Shown here: piece after piece, positions 7,748 to 16,949 of the stretch
Layout of the letters: every line of letters starts with the position of its first letter
Numbering within the stretch: position 1 is the stretch's first letter
Assembly (NCBI RefSeq): GCF_012027495.1
Contig: NZ_SNUK01000002.1
Location: 62,001-126,000 of the forward strand
DNA length: 64,000 nt
From: Thermococcus sp. JdF3
GTDB lineage: Archaea > Methanobacteriota_B > Thermococci > Thermococcales > Thermococcaceae
Direction of reading: 5' to 3'
Translations under genes and position numbers: made by a program
Notes under the pieces: generated by a model
What the model was told of the DNA's origin: nothing
What the model saw: only the letters and a program-made list of their open reading frames with translations
The model's database searches: none

Positions 7748-9421
7748 ATGTTGAACTACAAACGTGTAACCCCCAGGAAGATACCGGACATAAGGGAGAG
7801 AAAAGCATACCTGGTCGGAGGAGGAATAGCCTCTCTAGCTGCGGCGGTTTTCCTTATCAGGGACGCCAGAATGCCTGGGGAGAACATCTACATCATCGAG
7901 AAGACCCCGCTCAACGGCGGCTGCCTCGACGGTTCTGGAGACCCCGAGAATGGCTACCTGCTCAGGGGTGGCAGGATGTTCGAGGAGCACTATGAAGCGA
8001 CATGGGACCTTCTCGGGAGCATACCCTCCCTCGACGATCCTGAGAAGACCATCCTCGACGAGGTCGTCGAATTCAACAGAGAATACGTTGGCTCTTCCAA
8101 GTGCCGTCTCGTTGGGACACCCGGTAAGAAGGTTGATTTCAGCAAATATGAACTAAGTTTCAGACATCTTAACGAGATGAACGAGCTTATCCTGACCCCA
8201 GAGGAGAAGCTGGCCGGCATAACAATAGAGCAGTGGTTCTCGGAGGACTTTTTCAAGACCAACTTCTGGTACTTCTGGGCCACGATGTTCGCCTTCCAGC
8301 CCTGGCACAGTGTGGCCGAGATGAGGCGCTACATGCTCCGCTTCATGCACCTCGTTCCCGGCCTCAACAGGATAGAGGGCGTCAAGAGAACCCCCTATAA
8401 CCAGTACGACTCGATAATCCTGCCGATACAGAAGTGGCTCCAGGAGCGTGGCGTTAATTTCCTCATGGGAACCAAAGTGGTGGATGTCGAAATAGAGGAG
8501 AGGGAGGGCAAGAAATACGTGACAAAGCTCTACACCAAGGGGCAGAAGGGCGATGGCGTGATAGAAGTTGGCGAGAAAGACCTCGTCTTCATAACCCTCG
8601 GCTCGATGGTGGACAACTCCACCTACGGCGACCTCGATCACCCACCGGTTCTCAACAGGGGAGAGGGTGACAGCTGGGCGCTCTGGAAGAGGCTCGTGGA
8701 GAAGGACCCGTCCCTAGGAAACCCAGAGGTCTTTGCGGGCAACATAGACAGAACCAAGTGGGAGTCCTTCACAATAACCTTCAAAGGCGACAGGTTCCTC
8801 AGAATGCTGGAGGAGTTCACCGGCAACAGGACCGGAACAGGCGGCCTCGTCACCTTCAAGGACTCCTCCTGGCTGATGTCCATCGTGGCTTTCAGACAGC
8901 CTCACTTCAGGAATCAGCCCGATGACGTCACCGTCCTCTGGGGCTACGGTCTCTTCGTCGATAAGGAAGGCGACTACATCAAGAAGCCGATGAGTCAGGC
9001 GACCGGCAGGGAGATATTCCTAGAGCTGCTCTACCATCTCGGCTGGCTCGATAAGAAGGACGAGCTTATGGAGGACGTCATAAACGTCCGCACTGCCATG
9101 ATGCCGTACATCACCGCCCACTTCATGCCGAGGAAGCCGGGTGATAGGCCACCCGTCATTCCAGAGAACTACGCCAACCTGGCATTGATGGGCCAGTATG
9201 TGGAGGTGCCCGGTGAGTGTGTCTTTACCGTTGAGTACTCAGTCAAGTCCGCAATGATGGGCGTTTATGGCCTCCTAGAGCTCGGCAGAGAAGTTCCGCC
9301 GGCATACACTCCCTATCAGAAAGTTCCGGTTCTTCTGAAGGCCGTTGAGACGCTTGTCGACGACGACAAAAAGGAGCTGTTCAAGCACTCCATGATGCTC
9401 TACCTGGCCGGAAAGCTCTGA
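7748..9421 (+). CDS. ohyA: Oleate hydratase / MCRA family FAD protein
   Basis: A 557-residue protein of the myosin-cross-reactive-antigen family, whose bacterial members use FAD to add water to the cis-9 double bond of oleate. The FAD motif GGGIAS lies at 24-29, and the family region [15 protein letters not shown] (64-78) follows. Bacterial enzymes of the RGGREM type have a Glu-Met pair where this protein has Met-Phe (77-78), as in a monomeric Rhodococcus subgroup that I recall. Length and colinearity are normal. The ATG at 7748 is preceded by GGTGAGG; an in-frame GTG lies at 7739. Archaeal ether lipids lack oleate, so the substrate is uncertain. Confidence 0.85.
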   Translation: MLNYKRVTPRKIPDIRERKAYLVGGGIASLAAAVFLIRDARMPGENIYIIEKTPLNGGCLDGSGDPENGYLLRGGRMFEEHYEATWDLLGSIPSLDDPEKTILDEVVEFNREYVGSSKCRLVGTPGKKVDFSKYELSFRHLNEMNELILTPEEKLAGITIEQWFSEDFFKTNFWYFWATMFAFQPWHSVAEMRRYMLRFMHLVPGLNRIEGVKRTPYNQYDSIILPIQKWLQERGVNFLMGTKVVDVEIEEREGKKYVTKLYTKGQKGDGVIEVGEKDLVFITLGSMVDNSTYGDLDHPPVLNRGEGDSWALWKRLVEKDPSLGNPEVFAGNIDRTKWESFTITFKGDRFLRMLEEFTGNRTGTGGLVTFKDSSWLMSIVAFRQPHFRNQPDDVTVLWGYGLFVDKEGDYIKKPMSQATGREIFLELLYHLGWLDKKDELMEDVINVRTAMMPYITAHFMPRKPGDRPPVIPENYANLALMGQYVEVPGECVFTVEYSVKSAMMGVYGLLELGREVPPAYTPYQKVPVLLKAVETLVDDDKKELFKHSMMLYLAGKL

Positions 9422-9494
9422 GGGGCTTCCACTTTTTCTTATCCGCTTATTGTGCTCTAAAGACAGAGAATACCCGCAAAAATGGAGGAGGAGT

Positions 9495-9839
9495 TTATTC
9501 CTCCAGCCACGCCGAGTCGTCGCCCCTGTAGTTCAGCTTCACCACGAAGAGCCTGAAGGGTTCGTCGCTCTCATTGATGACCCAGTGGACCGTTTTGGGT
9601 TTGACGAGAAAGATGTCGCCGGGCCTCGCGAGGTATTCAGTCTCGCCGATGCCGAGCCTTGCCTCGCCGCTCATGATGTAGAACAGCTCGTACTGGTGGA
9701 GGTGGTAGTGCTTTTTGACGGTCTGCTTTGGCTTGACCTCGACTATCTGGGCGTAGCTTCCCTCAGGGAGCTCTCCTTCGAAGAGGGGGAGCTTCCGATA
9801 GGTGCCCCTGTCTATGAGGTTCTTGATTTCGGCCTTCAT
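9495..9839 (-). CDS. Small cupin-domain protein
   Basis: A 114-residue single-domain cupin. Motif 1 is seen in HYHLHQYELFYIMSG (two His and a Glu as metal ligands, about residues 44-58) and motif 2 in PGDIFLVKPKTVHWV. It is likely a metal-binding beta-barrel acting as a sugar or small-molecule isomerase, or as a sensor; the substrate cannot be inferred. The start is ATG 9839. It stands alone between convergent and divergent neighbours. Confidence 0.85.
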   Translation of the reverse strand: MKAEIKNLIDRGTYRKLPLFEGELPEGSYAQIVEVKPKQTVKKHYHLHQYELFYIMSGEARLGIGETEYLARPGDIFLVKPKTVHWVINESDEPFRLFVVKLNYRGDDSAWLEE

Positions 9840-9878
9840 GTGGGAAAATCCACAACGAAAAATAAAAAGATTGCCGGT

Positions 9879-10103
9879 TCATGCCCGGCTGTCTTCACCG
9901 TGCAAACGGACAAAGGCCAGAGTCATCACGAGGTCGATGGCCAGCAGGGCCGTAAGAACGACGATGGCCGTTCCCATCTTCCCGTAGAGGGCCACAACTA
10001 AGGACGCAGCCAAGTAGCCGGAGAGTCTTTTGAAAAATGACGTAAGGGAAGTGGAATAGTTCCTTCTGTACGCTTCTAGGGGCCAGGGGTTATTGACCCG
10101 CAT
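9879..10103 (-). pseudogene. Possible remnant of a membrane transporter C-terminus
   Basis: The open frame ends in two hydrophobic stretches (YLAASLVVALYG, TAIVVLTALLAIDLVMTLAF) and a charged tail, like the last helices of an MFS transporter. No N-terminal part is found upstream. The ATG at 10103 sits inside a TATA-like GGTTATAAATG on the same strand, so it cannot be the start if that promoter is real. Either a short membrane peptide with a downstream start or a truncated gene; weak call. Confidence 0.35.
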
Positions 10104-10238
10104 TTATAACCCTCCTCTCCGTCACATGGTCCATTACGGCAGAAACCCACACATGCCAGCCCCCTGCTGTAGTTTCTTGAGGAACTCTTCCAAGGAGCCA
10201 GACCAACCACCCCGAATTCCGGGATACCAAAGATACCG

Positions 10239-10586
10239 TCAGGTTTTCACCGGGCTCCCAACATTCTCGCCCCTGATTACGAGGACTATGACAACGATAG
10301 CCCCTCCAATCCCTGCCATCAGAAAACTCCCCCACGCTGGAAATGCCAGCGCCTTTGCAATACCCCCGAGCAGAAACTCCCATGCGGTTGCAACAAGGAG
10401 CCCGCATAGGAGGGAGTGCTTTCTTTCGATAACCCTCACCAGCACCACGGGGACGAGGTACAGGAATGCCACGGTTATGAAAGCTCCTGCGAGCGCCCCC
10501 GCGGGGGAGTAAACTTCCCTCAAATAAAGGAAATGACCAAGGAGGAAAAGGAAGGAGATTAACGCGTGAAATCTAATTCCCTCCAT
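10239..10586 (-). CDS. Small four-helix membrane protein
   Basis: A 115-residue protein with four predicted membrane segments: residues 7-20, 28-48, 56-75 and 84-104. The ATG at 10586 is preceded by GGGGGTGG; an upstream ATG at 10685 would add 33 unremarkable residues, and its GGAGGT touches the start codon. A TATA-like TTATATATG on this strand lies near 10750. No family recognised. Confidence 0.6.
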   Translation of the reverse strand: MEGIRFHALISFLFLLGHFLYLREVYSPAGALAGAFITVAFLYLVPVVLVRVIERKHSLLCGLLVATAWEFLLGGIAKALAFPAWGSFLMAGIGGAIVVIVLVIRGENVGSPVKT

Positions 10587-10917
10587 GCTTCCACCCCCAA
10601 TTACGAACCCATTACGAGTGGACCACGCTCGTGCCTGTTTCAAAACAGCACTACGCAACGCACAGATGAGAGGCAACCGTTCCATACCTCCTCACTGATC
10701 ACCAACGAGTTCAGGTATATTCCTGCATTAAGTTGTTTTCACTCATCATATATAACACTTTCGTTAGGAACAAACGTCTACAGCCGATGTTGTTTGACTT
10801 CTGTTCTATAACCAGGTAATAACCCATATCGGGTTTCGACCTCCATCGAAAGGCTCAAAAGGCTTTTATATGGGGCCCTCGATACCACTGATTGAACAAA
10901 CATCTACGGTGGTGACC
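10587..10917. promoter_or_regulatory. Intergenic region with divergent promoters
   Basis: About 330 bases without a convincing gene. Rightward, AAGGCTTTTATATGG (10858-10872) gives BRE and TATA about 50 bp before the tldD ATG. Leftward, a TATA-like TTATATATG (near 10750) may drive the small membrane protein gene. No other signal is recognised. Confidence 0.55.
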
Positions 10918-12285
10918 ATGGAGGCACTTGAAAGGGCCCTTAAGTGGGCTGAGGAGAACCTGAAAGCCGAGTACATCGAGCTCCGCTACGAGGACCTGAG
11001 GAAAACCACGCTCGGCCTCAAGGACGGTGTTTTTACCAGCTTTACGGGGAAGCTGAACAGGGGTGTTGCCATCAGGGTTCTGGCCGATGGAGCGTGGGGG
11101 TTTGCCTCAACCAGCGACCTCTCGAACCTCGAGAGGAAAATTGAGGAAGCCTACAAGCTCGCCAAAGCTGCCGCCGAGACCAAGAGGGAAAAGATAGAGC
11201 TGGCCGAGATAAAGCCGGTCGAGGACTTCGTGAAGAGCAAAATGAAGGTCAAGCCAGGGGAAGTTGACATAGAGGAGAAGGTTGCCCACCTGAGGGAGCT
11301 GGAGAGGCTCCTCAAGGAGGACGAGGCCGTTAAGAGCGTCCATGTCCGCTACGAGGACGGCGGCGGGCAAAAAATCCTCCTCACCAGCGAGGGAACGCGC
11401 ATAGAGTGGGACTACAACTACCTCTACCAGGGAACCTACGTCACCGGAAAGGCGGACGGAAAGCTGGCCATGGCCAGGGACAGCATAGGCGCCGTGGACT
11501 ACGGCTGGGAGCTCATGACCGACGTTGAGCCAAACGAAAAGGTTACCGAGAGGCTCCTCAGGAAGATGCACAGCCAGCTGAAGGGCATTGCCCCGAAGCG
11601 CGGCGAGTTCCCCATCGTTGCGGGGCCAATCGTCGTTGGAATCATCGCCCACGAGGCACTCGGTCACCTCGCGGAGGCCGACTTAACCGTAAACTCACCC
11701 TTCAAGGATCTCATCGGAAAGCAGATTGCTCCTGAATACGTCACGATGAGCGAGCGCTACGTTGAGGGTGGCTTCGGAAACGACAGGTACGACGATGAGG
11801 GCGTCCCGGTGAGGGACATACGCATCATCGAGAACGGCATTCTCAAGGAGATAATGCTCAACCGCGAGTACGCTGCAAAGTGGGGCATGGAGCCGAACGG
11901 TCACGCGAGGGCCGAGAGCTACCGCTATGCGCCGATAATCAGGATGAGGAACACGATTTTCGAGCCCGGAGACCACAGCTTCGAGGAGCTCATCGAGGAC
12001 ATCAAGTTCGGCTACTACGTCGTTGACTTCCGCGGCGGTCAGGCCCAGCTCAACAGCGCCTTCCAGGTTGGCGTCCAGGAGGGCTACGTCATCAGGAACG
12101 GTGAAATCGCCGAGTCGATAAGGGACACCTCGATTACCGGAGTTGCCATCGAGGCCCTGAAGAAGATTTCAGCCGTCGGCAGGGACTTCGGTCTTGAGGT
12201 CGGCTTCTGCGGAAAGGGACAGACGGCCTTTGTAAGCTCAGGTGGACCGCACATGCGCTTTGACGGAGGAATCCTCATCGGGTGA
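10918..12285 (+). CDS. tldD: TldD-family metalloprotease, copy 1
   Basis: A 455-residue TldD-type subunit. The zinc-binding HExxxH motif appears as HEALGH (245-250), followed by the conserved C-terminal beta-barrel with GNDRYDDEGVPVRD and CGKGQ. TldD pairs with TldE/PmbA, encoded 10 nt downstream, to form a proteolytic heterodimer that degrades or trims unfolded peptides; in bacteria it also processes RiPP precursors. The ATG at 10918 follows GGTGGTGACC and a strong TATA box. A second, divergent pair sits at 24908-27659. Confidence 0.92.
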   Translation: MEALERALKWAEENLKAEYIELRYEDLRKTTLGLKDGVFTSFTGKLNRGVAIRVLADGAWGFASTSDLSNLERKIEEAYKLAKAAAETKREKIELAEIKPVEDFVKSKMKVKPGEVDIEEKVAHLRELERLLKEDEAVKSVHVRYEDGGGQKILLTSEGTRIEWDYNYLYQGTYVTGKADGKLAMARDSIGAVDYGWELMTDVEPNEKVTERLLRKMHSQLKGIAPKRGEFPIVAGPIVVGIIAHEALGHLAEADLTVNSPFKDLIGKQIAPEYVTMSERYVEGGFGNDRYDDEGVPVRDIRIIENGILKEIMLNREYAAKWGMEPNGHARAESYRYAPIIRMRNTIFEPGDHSFEELIEDIKFGYYVVDFRGGQAQLNSAFQVGVQEGYVIRNGEIAESIRDTSITGVAIEALKKISAVGRDFGLEVGFCGKGQTAFVSSGGPHMRFDGGILIG

Positions 12286-12295
12286 GGTGGTGAAG

Positions 12296-13621
12296 ATGGA
12301 AGAACTCATAAGGTACGGCGAGAAGTTTTTCGACGAGCTTGAGATTGCCGTTTACCGCTCCAAGGATGTGACCGCCAACGTCGAGCTCAACGAGATTTCG
12401 ATGGCCTCCACTAGGAGCGGGGCGGTTACGATACTCCGCGGAATAAAGGACAAGCGCCTCGGACTGGCCATAATCGACAGTGACGAGCCGGCCAGGATAA
12501 GGGAGGCCATAGAGCAGGCGGCGAAGATGGCGAAGCTGAACAGCAGGGACGAGAAGTGGGTCTCCCTGCCCGAGCCCGGCAAATACCGGGAGAAGCCGAA
12601 GCCCAACTACGAGCTGAAGGATGCCTCCCCGGATCAGCTCGTTGAGATGCTCGTCCGCGGCATAAAACTCGCCCGTGAGAAGGACGAGAACGTCATCGTG
12701 GCGGGCGGAGAGGGCGGCGTTTCGTGGGAGGAGCGCCACATCGTCAACTCCCACGGAATAGACGTCTTCCAGGAGGGCGGAGCGGCCTTCTTCTTCATCG
12801 AACTCGTCGGAAGGAAGGGCGACGTTGTAACTCCCGGAATCTTCGACTTCGATGCCAGGAGGGACCTCAACCTGGACGTTGACGGGGTCGTCGAGAGGGC
12901 GGTTCAGAAGGTCAGGTGGGCGTACAGCGTCACGGCTAGCAGGAACGAGGAGGTTCCGATAATACTCGGCCCCTGGGCAATGGCGGGGCTCTTCAGCTAC
13001 GCACTTTTCCCGGCCTTCAGCGGTGAGCGCCTGGTTAAGGAGACGACACCTCTGGCAGAAAAGGTCGGGGAGACGATAGCCAGCGACGTGCTCACGATAT
13101 ACGACGACCCGTTCCATCCGCTCGCCATCGAGCCAGCCATAGCGGACGGTGAGGGCATCCCGACGAGGAAGAACGTCCTCATCGAGAACGGAACCTTCAA
13201 GGGCTTTGTCTGGGACAACTATTGGGCAAAGGTCCACGGCACCGAGAGCACCGGAAACGGCAAGCGCGACCTGAACAGCGGGGGAATAAACATCGGGTTC
13301 CACAGCATGGTCATCGAGAACGGAAAGCGCTCGCTGGAGGATATGATATCCGAAATCGAGCACGGCTACTTCGTCGACGGCTTCCAGGGCGCCCACTCAA
13401 GCAACCCCGACAACGGAAACTTCGCCGTCACCGCCAACCCGGCGTTCCTCATCGAGGACGGAGAGGTCAGGGGGGCGAGCGTCTTCCTCGTTGCGGGCAA
13501 CATCTACGAGCTGCTGAAGCAGGCGAGTGAAGTTTCGAAGGAGCAGACGGTAATGCCCTTCATGACGACCATCATAACGCCCTTCGTGAAGTTTGAGAAC
13601 GTGAAGATAGCGGGGAAGTGA
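12296..13621 (+). CDS. tldE: TldE/PmbA-family protein, copy 1
   Basis: A 441-residue PmbA/TldE-type partner. It has the same fold as TldD but no HExxxH motif, as expected for the non-catalytic subunit that closes the active-site cavity. C-terminal family motifs such as DDPFHPLAIEP and EGIPTRKNVLIENG are present. GAGGTGGTGA overlaps the tldD stop and precedes the ATG at 12296. Translationally coupled to tldD. Confidence 0.9.
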   Translation: MEELIRYGEKFFDELEIAVYRSKDVTANVELNEISMASTRSGAVTILRGIKDKRLGLAIIDSDEPARIREAIEQAAKMAKLNSRDEKWVSLPEPGKYREKPKPNYELKDASPDQLVEMLVRGIKLAREKDENVIVAGGEGGVSWEERHIVNSHGIDVFQEGGAAFFFIELVGRKGDVVTPGIFDFDARRDLNLDVDGVVERAVQKVRWAYSVTASRNEEVPIILGPWAMAGLFSYALFPAFSGERLVKETTPLAEKVGETIASDVLTIYDDPFHPLAIEPAIADGEGIPTRKNVLIENGTFKGFVWDNYWAKVHGTESTGNGKRDLNSGGINIGFHSMVIENGKRSLEDMISEIEHGYFVDGFQGAHSSNPDNGNFAVTANPAFLIEDGEVRGASVFLVAGNIYELLKQASEVSKEQTVMPFMTTIITPFVKFENVKIAGK

Positions 13622-13693
13622 CGGAATCCTCTTTCTTTTTTCTCCCGAAAGCTTGCCCCTCAGGACTGGAGAGCAGACTAAAAGAAGGAAAAG

Positions 13694-15130
13694 CTAAACG
13701 GAGAATATTCTTATCGTGTTAGTCCCCACGGTCTTTCCTATCGGGGTTCCCTTCGTTAGCAGAATCGTGTCGTTCTCCTTGACGAGACCGAGACCGCGTA
13801 TCAGGCGTAGTATCTCCTCCTCGCTGGTCTCCTCCACGACGAATGGATAGACGCCGTAGGAGAACATCAGCGTGTTGCCAACCCATTCGTCCTGCACGAA
13901 GGCGAGGACCCACTGCTTCGGCTTGAAGCGCGAGATGAGCCTCGCGGTCTCGCCCGTCCTCGTCGGGGTGAGGATGTGCTTGATGTCCATCGAGTTAAGA
14001 GCCTCAATGATGCTCCTCGCTATCGTGTCCTTTATGGTGCCTTTCCTGGGCATCCTGCCCTTCCACTCGCTCATCTTCCACTCCACTATGCGCGCGGACC
14101 AGAGGGAATCCCTGTACGCCTCGATAGTCTTGGCTATCCTGGCCATCATCCTCACGGCATCGACGGGATATCTGCCGACCGCCGTTTCCTCCGAGAGCAT
14201 CACCGCGTCCGTACCGTCAAGGATGGCGTTGGCGACGTCGGTGACTTCGGCCCTCGTGGGGAGCTTCTCCTCGGTCATGCTCTCGAGCATCTGCGTCGCG
14301 GTAATGGCGGGCTTGCCGGCGACGTTGGCTTTGTGGATGAGCTTTTTCTGAAGGATGGGAAGCTTCTCTATGGGCATCTCAACCCCGAGGTCGCCGCGCG
14401 CTATCATTATGCCATCGGCGGCGCGGAGGATCTCATCGAAGTTCCTGACGGCGTCTGGCCGCTCTATCTTTGCAATGATAAACATCCTGCCGCCTTTTTC
14501 CTCAACAAAGCGCCTCACCTTCAGAATGTCATACGCCGAGCCGACGAAGCTTATGCCTATTGCATCGACGCCGTGTTCAATGGCGAACTCTATGAACCGG
14601 AGGTCACTCTCGGTCACCGCGTCTATTGCAATCCTTGCCTTCGGAACGTTTATGCCCTTGTGGGAAAAGAGGGTTCCCCCAACCAGGACTTTACAGACCA
14701 CGTCGGTATCGTGGACTTCCTCCACGCGGAGGGCGATAAAACCGTCGCTCAGGTAGATGACGTCTCCCCTGGAAACCATCTTCGGAAAGTCCTTGAACTG
14801 GACCGGAATAAGGCCTTCGTTGCCGACCACATCCCTGGTGGTGAGCGTTACCGTCTGCCACCTTCTGAGGGTCACTGAACCGCCAGCAATCTCGCCAACG
14901 CGGATTTTTACCCCCGGAAGATCGCCAAGAATCGCCACGGGGCGGTTCAGCCTTCGAGCCGCCTTCCTCACCAGCTCAATGGTGCGGGCGTGCTGCTCCA
15001 GGTCTCCGTGGGCAAAGTTTATACGCGCCACACCCATTCCTGCCTTTATCATTGCCTCGATCGTTTCGCTCTTGAGGGACGCGGGTCCGATGGTGGCCAC
15101 AATCTTCGTCTTATGAGCGGGAAGCCTCAT
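13694..15130 (-). CDS. pyk: Pyruvate kinase
   Basis: A 478-residue pyruvate kinase (phosphoenolpyruvate + ADP to pyruvate + ATP), the last glycolytic step. Substrate and metal motifs are visible: KIVATIGPAS (9-18), ARINFAHG, FIIAKIERPDAV (catalytic Lys and Glu), MIARGDLGVEMP and KPAITATQMLESM. The C-terminal regulatory domain is complete. GGGTGAG precedes the ATG, with a BRE/TATA-like AAAGGTTATTAGG about 40 bp upstream. A monocistronic unit facing away from archaemetzincin's 3' end. Confidence 0.96.
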   Translation of the reverse strand: MRLPAHKTKIVATIGPASLKSETIEAMIKAGMGVARINFAHGDLEQHARTIELVRKAARRLNRPVAILGDLPGVKIRVGEIAGGSVTLRRWQTVTLTTRDVVGNEGLIPVQFKDFPKMVSRGDVIYLSDGFIALRVEEVHDTDVVCKVLVGGTLFSHKGINVPKARIAIDAVTESDLRFIEFAIEHGVDAIGISFVGSAYDILKVRRFVEEKGGRMFIIAKIERPDAVRNFDEILRAADGIMIARGDLGVEMPIEKLPILQKKLIHKANVAGKPAITATQMLESMTEEKLPTRAEVTDVANAILDGTDAVMLSEETAVGRYPVDAVRMMARIAKTIEAYRDSLWSARIVEWKMSEWKGRMPRKGTIKDTIARSIIEALNSMDIKHILTPTRTGETARLISRFKPKQWVLAFVQDEWVGNTLMFSYGVYPFVVEETSEEEILRLIRGLGLVKENDTILLTKGTPIGKTVGTNTIRIFSV

Positions 15131-15193
15131 GTTCTCTCACCCAACTATGTAGTTTTTCACGGCTCCTAATAACCTTTTGCCAAAGTCAGTGAT

Positions 15194-15883
15194 CTATCTG
15201 TTCTCAAGGGTGAAGCCGGACCACTCGACGGCCCGCTTAAGGCTGATAAAACAGGAGTCGCAGTAACCGATCGTGATGGAGTCCCACTCGTCCATACTGG
15301 ACGGAGAGTTCATGACGCAGTTGTTGGGACAGTGCTCAAGGCCAAAGCTGTGGCCAATCTCGTGAAGGATACCCTTGAGAAGGCGGGTTTTAAAGATTTC
15401 CAGCCCCGCCCACAGACGGGTTTTCTCCCCTTCATCGGAACCTCCAAATAGCCGTGAGAGTTCAGGGGGTTCAAAGGGATTCATGGATAGAACCATTACC
15501 CTGAGCTCGCCGTGGGTTTTGTGGATTCCCATGAACTTCTCGAAGAAGTCCAGGTATGGGTTGCGAGAAACGAGGGGAAACGTGGTTAGGGCAAATATTT
15601 TGTTCATCCTGATGTCCGACCTGCCCTCTATTTCGTTGAGCAGCCGGGCGTGGAGAACCTCCGTAAGAACCTCGAGGGGATAGGCGCGGATTTTCCCTTC
15701 GGGGGTGTATATGTCTATCAGATAACCCGGCTCGAGCTTGAGCTTTCCAACGTAGAGAAACCTCAGGGGAAGACTGTTCTCCTCAAAGAATCTGTTAGCC
15801 CCGTCGAATACGTCAAAGACAACTTCTTTTATCAGGCCATCACTTATGAAGTTGCCGACGTATGTGAAGGCTATGAACTCCAT
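15194..15883 (-). CDS. amzA: Archaemetzincin family zinc metalloprotease
   Basis: A 229-residue archaemetzincin. The signature is complete: HEIGHSFGLEHC (174-185) gives the three zinc-binding His and catalytic Glu, C189 and M191 follow (NNCVMN), and the second Cys pair is C208/C211 (YCDSC), which form a structural zinc site. It is likely cytosolic, with no signal peptide. The start is ATG 15883 with GTGATG just upstream. Its promoter region lies back to back with the fluoride riboswitch promoter. Confidence 0.92.
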   Translation of the reverse strand: MEFIAFTYVGNFISDGLIKEVVFDVFDGANRFFEENSLPLRFLYVGKLKLEPGYLIDIYTPEGKIRAYPLEVLTEVLHARLLNEIEGRSDIRMNKIFALTTFPLVSRNPYLDFFEKFMGIHKTHGELRVMVLSMNPFEPPELSRLFGGSDEGEKTRLWAGLEIFKTRLLKGILHEIGHSFGLEHCPNNCVMNSPSSMDEWDSITIGYCDSCFISLKRAVEWSGFTLENR

Positions 15884-15955
15884 TATTTCATCACAGAAAA
15901 AGGCTCTCCCCAGACTTATTAAGCTTTTAGGTGATTAGCCGGTTGCACCACAAAA

Positions 15956-15964
15956 GTTTTTAAT
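15956..15964 (+). promoter_or_regulatory. TATA box of the fluoride riboswitch operon
   Basis: GTTTTTAAT preceded by an A-rich BRE-like ACAAAA. Initiation ~25 bp downstream would begin the transcript at about 15985, exactly where the riboswitch aptamer starts, so the aptamer forms the very 5' end of the mRNA. Confidence 0.6.
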
Positions 15965-15984
15965 CACCCTCTGGAGGGTCTTAC

Positions 15985-16043
15985 GGGCGATGGCGTCCGC
16001 CCGGGCTTCGAGCCGAACCGCCCGAGAGGGCTGATGACGCCTG
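15985..16043 (+). ncRNA. Fluoride riboswitch (crcB motif)
   Basis: The sequence fits the fluoride-sensing crcB RNA. It begins GGGCGATGGCGTCCGCCC and ends GAGGGCTGATGACGCCTG. Pairings seen are GGCGTC (15992-15997) with GACGCC (16036-16041), and GCCC with GGGC around the GAGA loop at the 3' side. A GGGC/GCCC pairing at the 5' end is compatible with the family pseudoknot, and the conserved CTGATG is present. An extra small hairpin (GGGCTTCGAGCC) sits between the halves. It matches the Thermotoga aptamer layout as I recall it. The ATG of the next gene is 30 nt downstream. Confidence 0.92.
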
Positions 16044-16073
16044 TTCTCCGTCAAAACTTCAGGAGGCGGTGGA

Positions 16074-16940
16074 ATGGGCTCGAAGCTTTATGAAATTGGA
16101 CGATTCATTAACGCTGATTCGCTCATCAGGTACATAGAGGAAAGACGCCATGAGGACGGTGGCTACTGCTTCGTCAGCGTTCTGGACGATACCAACGTCA
16201 ATGACACGTACTATGCCATCAAAATTTACGACCTCCTCGGCCTTGAGATTCCCGAGAAAGAAAGGACGGTGGAGTTCCTGGAAAGGGCAATACAGCCCCA
16301 GACCGCTGTGGTGGCGATAGCAATGGCCTTTGAAGGGCTGGCCATGTTGGGGGCGGAGGACGTTGCGATGGAGCACATTGACATCGTTTTTACCAAGTAC
16401 AACCCGCTGGAAGGCAAATTTGCCGTCGGTCTCGGCGGAAGTGAGGAGTTCGGAACGGCAACACCGCTGGAGGCAACCTACTGGGTGGTCAAGGCGTTTA
16501 AAGCCATAGGGTACGAGTTCAGCGCCGATGAGAGGGACGCCATAAGAACCTTCGTCATGAGGTTCAGAAACGGCAACGGGTACGGCGTTAAGGGGCCAAC
16601 GACGACGATGACCTACCAGGCAATCCACACACTCCGGGCCCTCGGCTACAGGCCACCCAAGAGTCCTCACTTCAGGAACTGCGAGTTCTGCGGTGACTGG
16701 GGCGGTTTCACCGAGGTCCCCTACAGCCTGCCCCCGTACCTGGAGCCGACCTTCTACGCGGCCAGGGGGCTGGAACTTCAGGGTGAAACCCCAGGCTGCC
16801 CGAGGAGGCACATCTGGTTCATACGCCAGCTGCAGAATCCCAACGGCGGCTTCAGACGCTCTCTGGAACTGGGCATTTCGAACTTCCAGAACACGTACCG
16901 GGCCCTGGCCGTGCTGGATTTCATGAAGCGCTACCTCTGA
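16074..16940 (+). CDS. Prenyltransferase/terpenoid-cyclase-like toroid protein under fluoride riboswitch
   Basis: A 288-residue all-alpha protein with at least four repeats of the type found in protein prenyltransferase beta subunits and squalene-hopene cyclases: DGGYCFVSVLDDTNVNDTYY (26-45), GGSEEFGTATPLEATYWVV, GNGYGVKGPTTTMTYQAIH and PNGGFRRSLELGISNFQNTY. Some Cys/His pairs occur (CEFCGDW), but a full catalytic set is not evident. No signal peptide. GGAGGCGGTGGA precedes the ATG. First gene of an operon behind the fluoride riboswitch, so it is presumably induced by fluoride; its role there is unknown. Confidence 0.8.
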   Translation: MGSKLYEIGRFINADSLIRYIEERRHEDGGYCFVSVLDDTNVNDTYYAIKIYDLLGLEIPEKERTVEFLERAIQPQTAVVAIAMAFEGLAMLGAEDVAMEHIDIVFTKYNPLEGKFAVGLGGSEEFGTATPLEATYWVVKAFKAIGYEFSADERDAIRTFVMRFRNGNGYGVKGPTTTMTYQAIHTLRALGYRPPKSPHFRNCEFCGDWGGFTEVPYSLPPYLEPTFYAARGLELQGETPGCPRRHIWFIRQLQNPNGGFRRSLELGISNFQNTYRALAVLDFMKRYL

Positions 16941-16949
16941 GTGGTGTGA

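Noticed and set aside
12275-13396. A 373-codon minus-strand frame opposite tldE
   Set aside because: Same reasoning: a high-GC antisense shadow of a well-identified gene.
15131-15193. Glycolytic regulator motif (TATCAC-N5-GTGATA) in the pyk promoter
   Set aside because: Only a lone GTGAT-like half occurs; no inverted repeat of this form.
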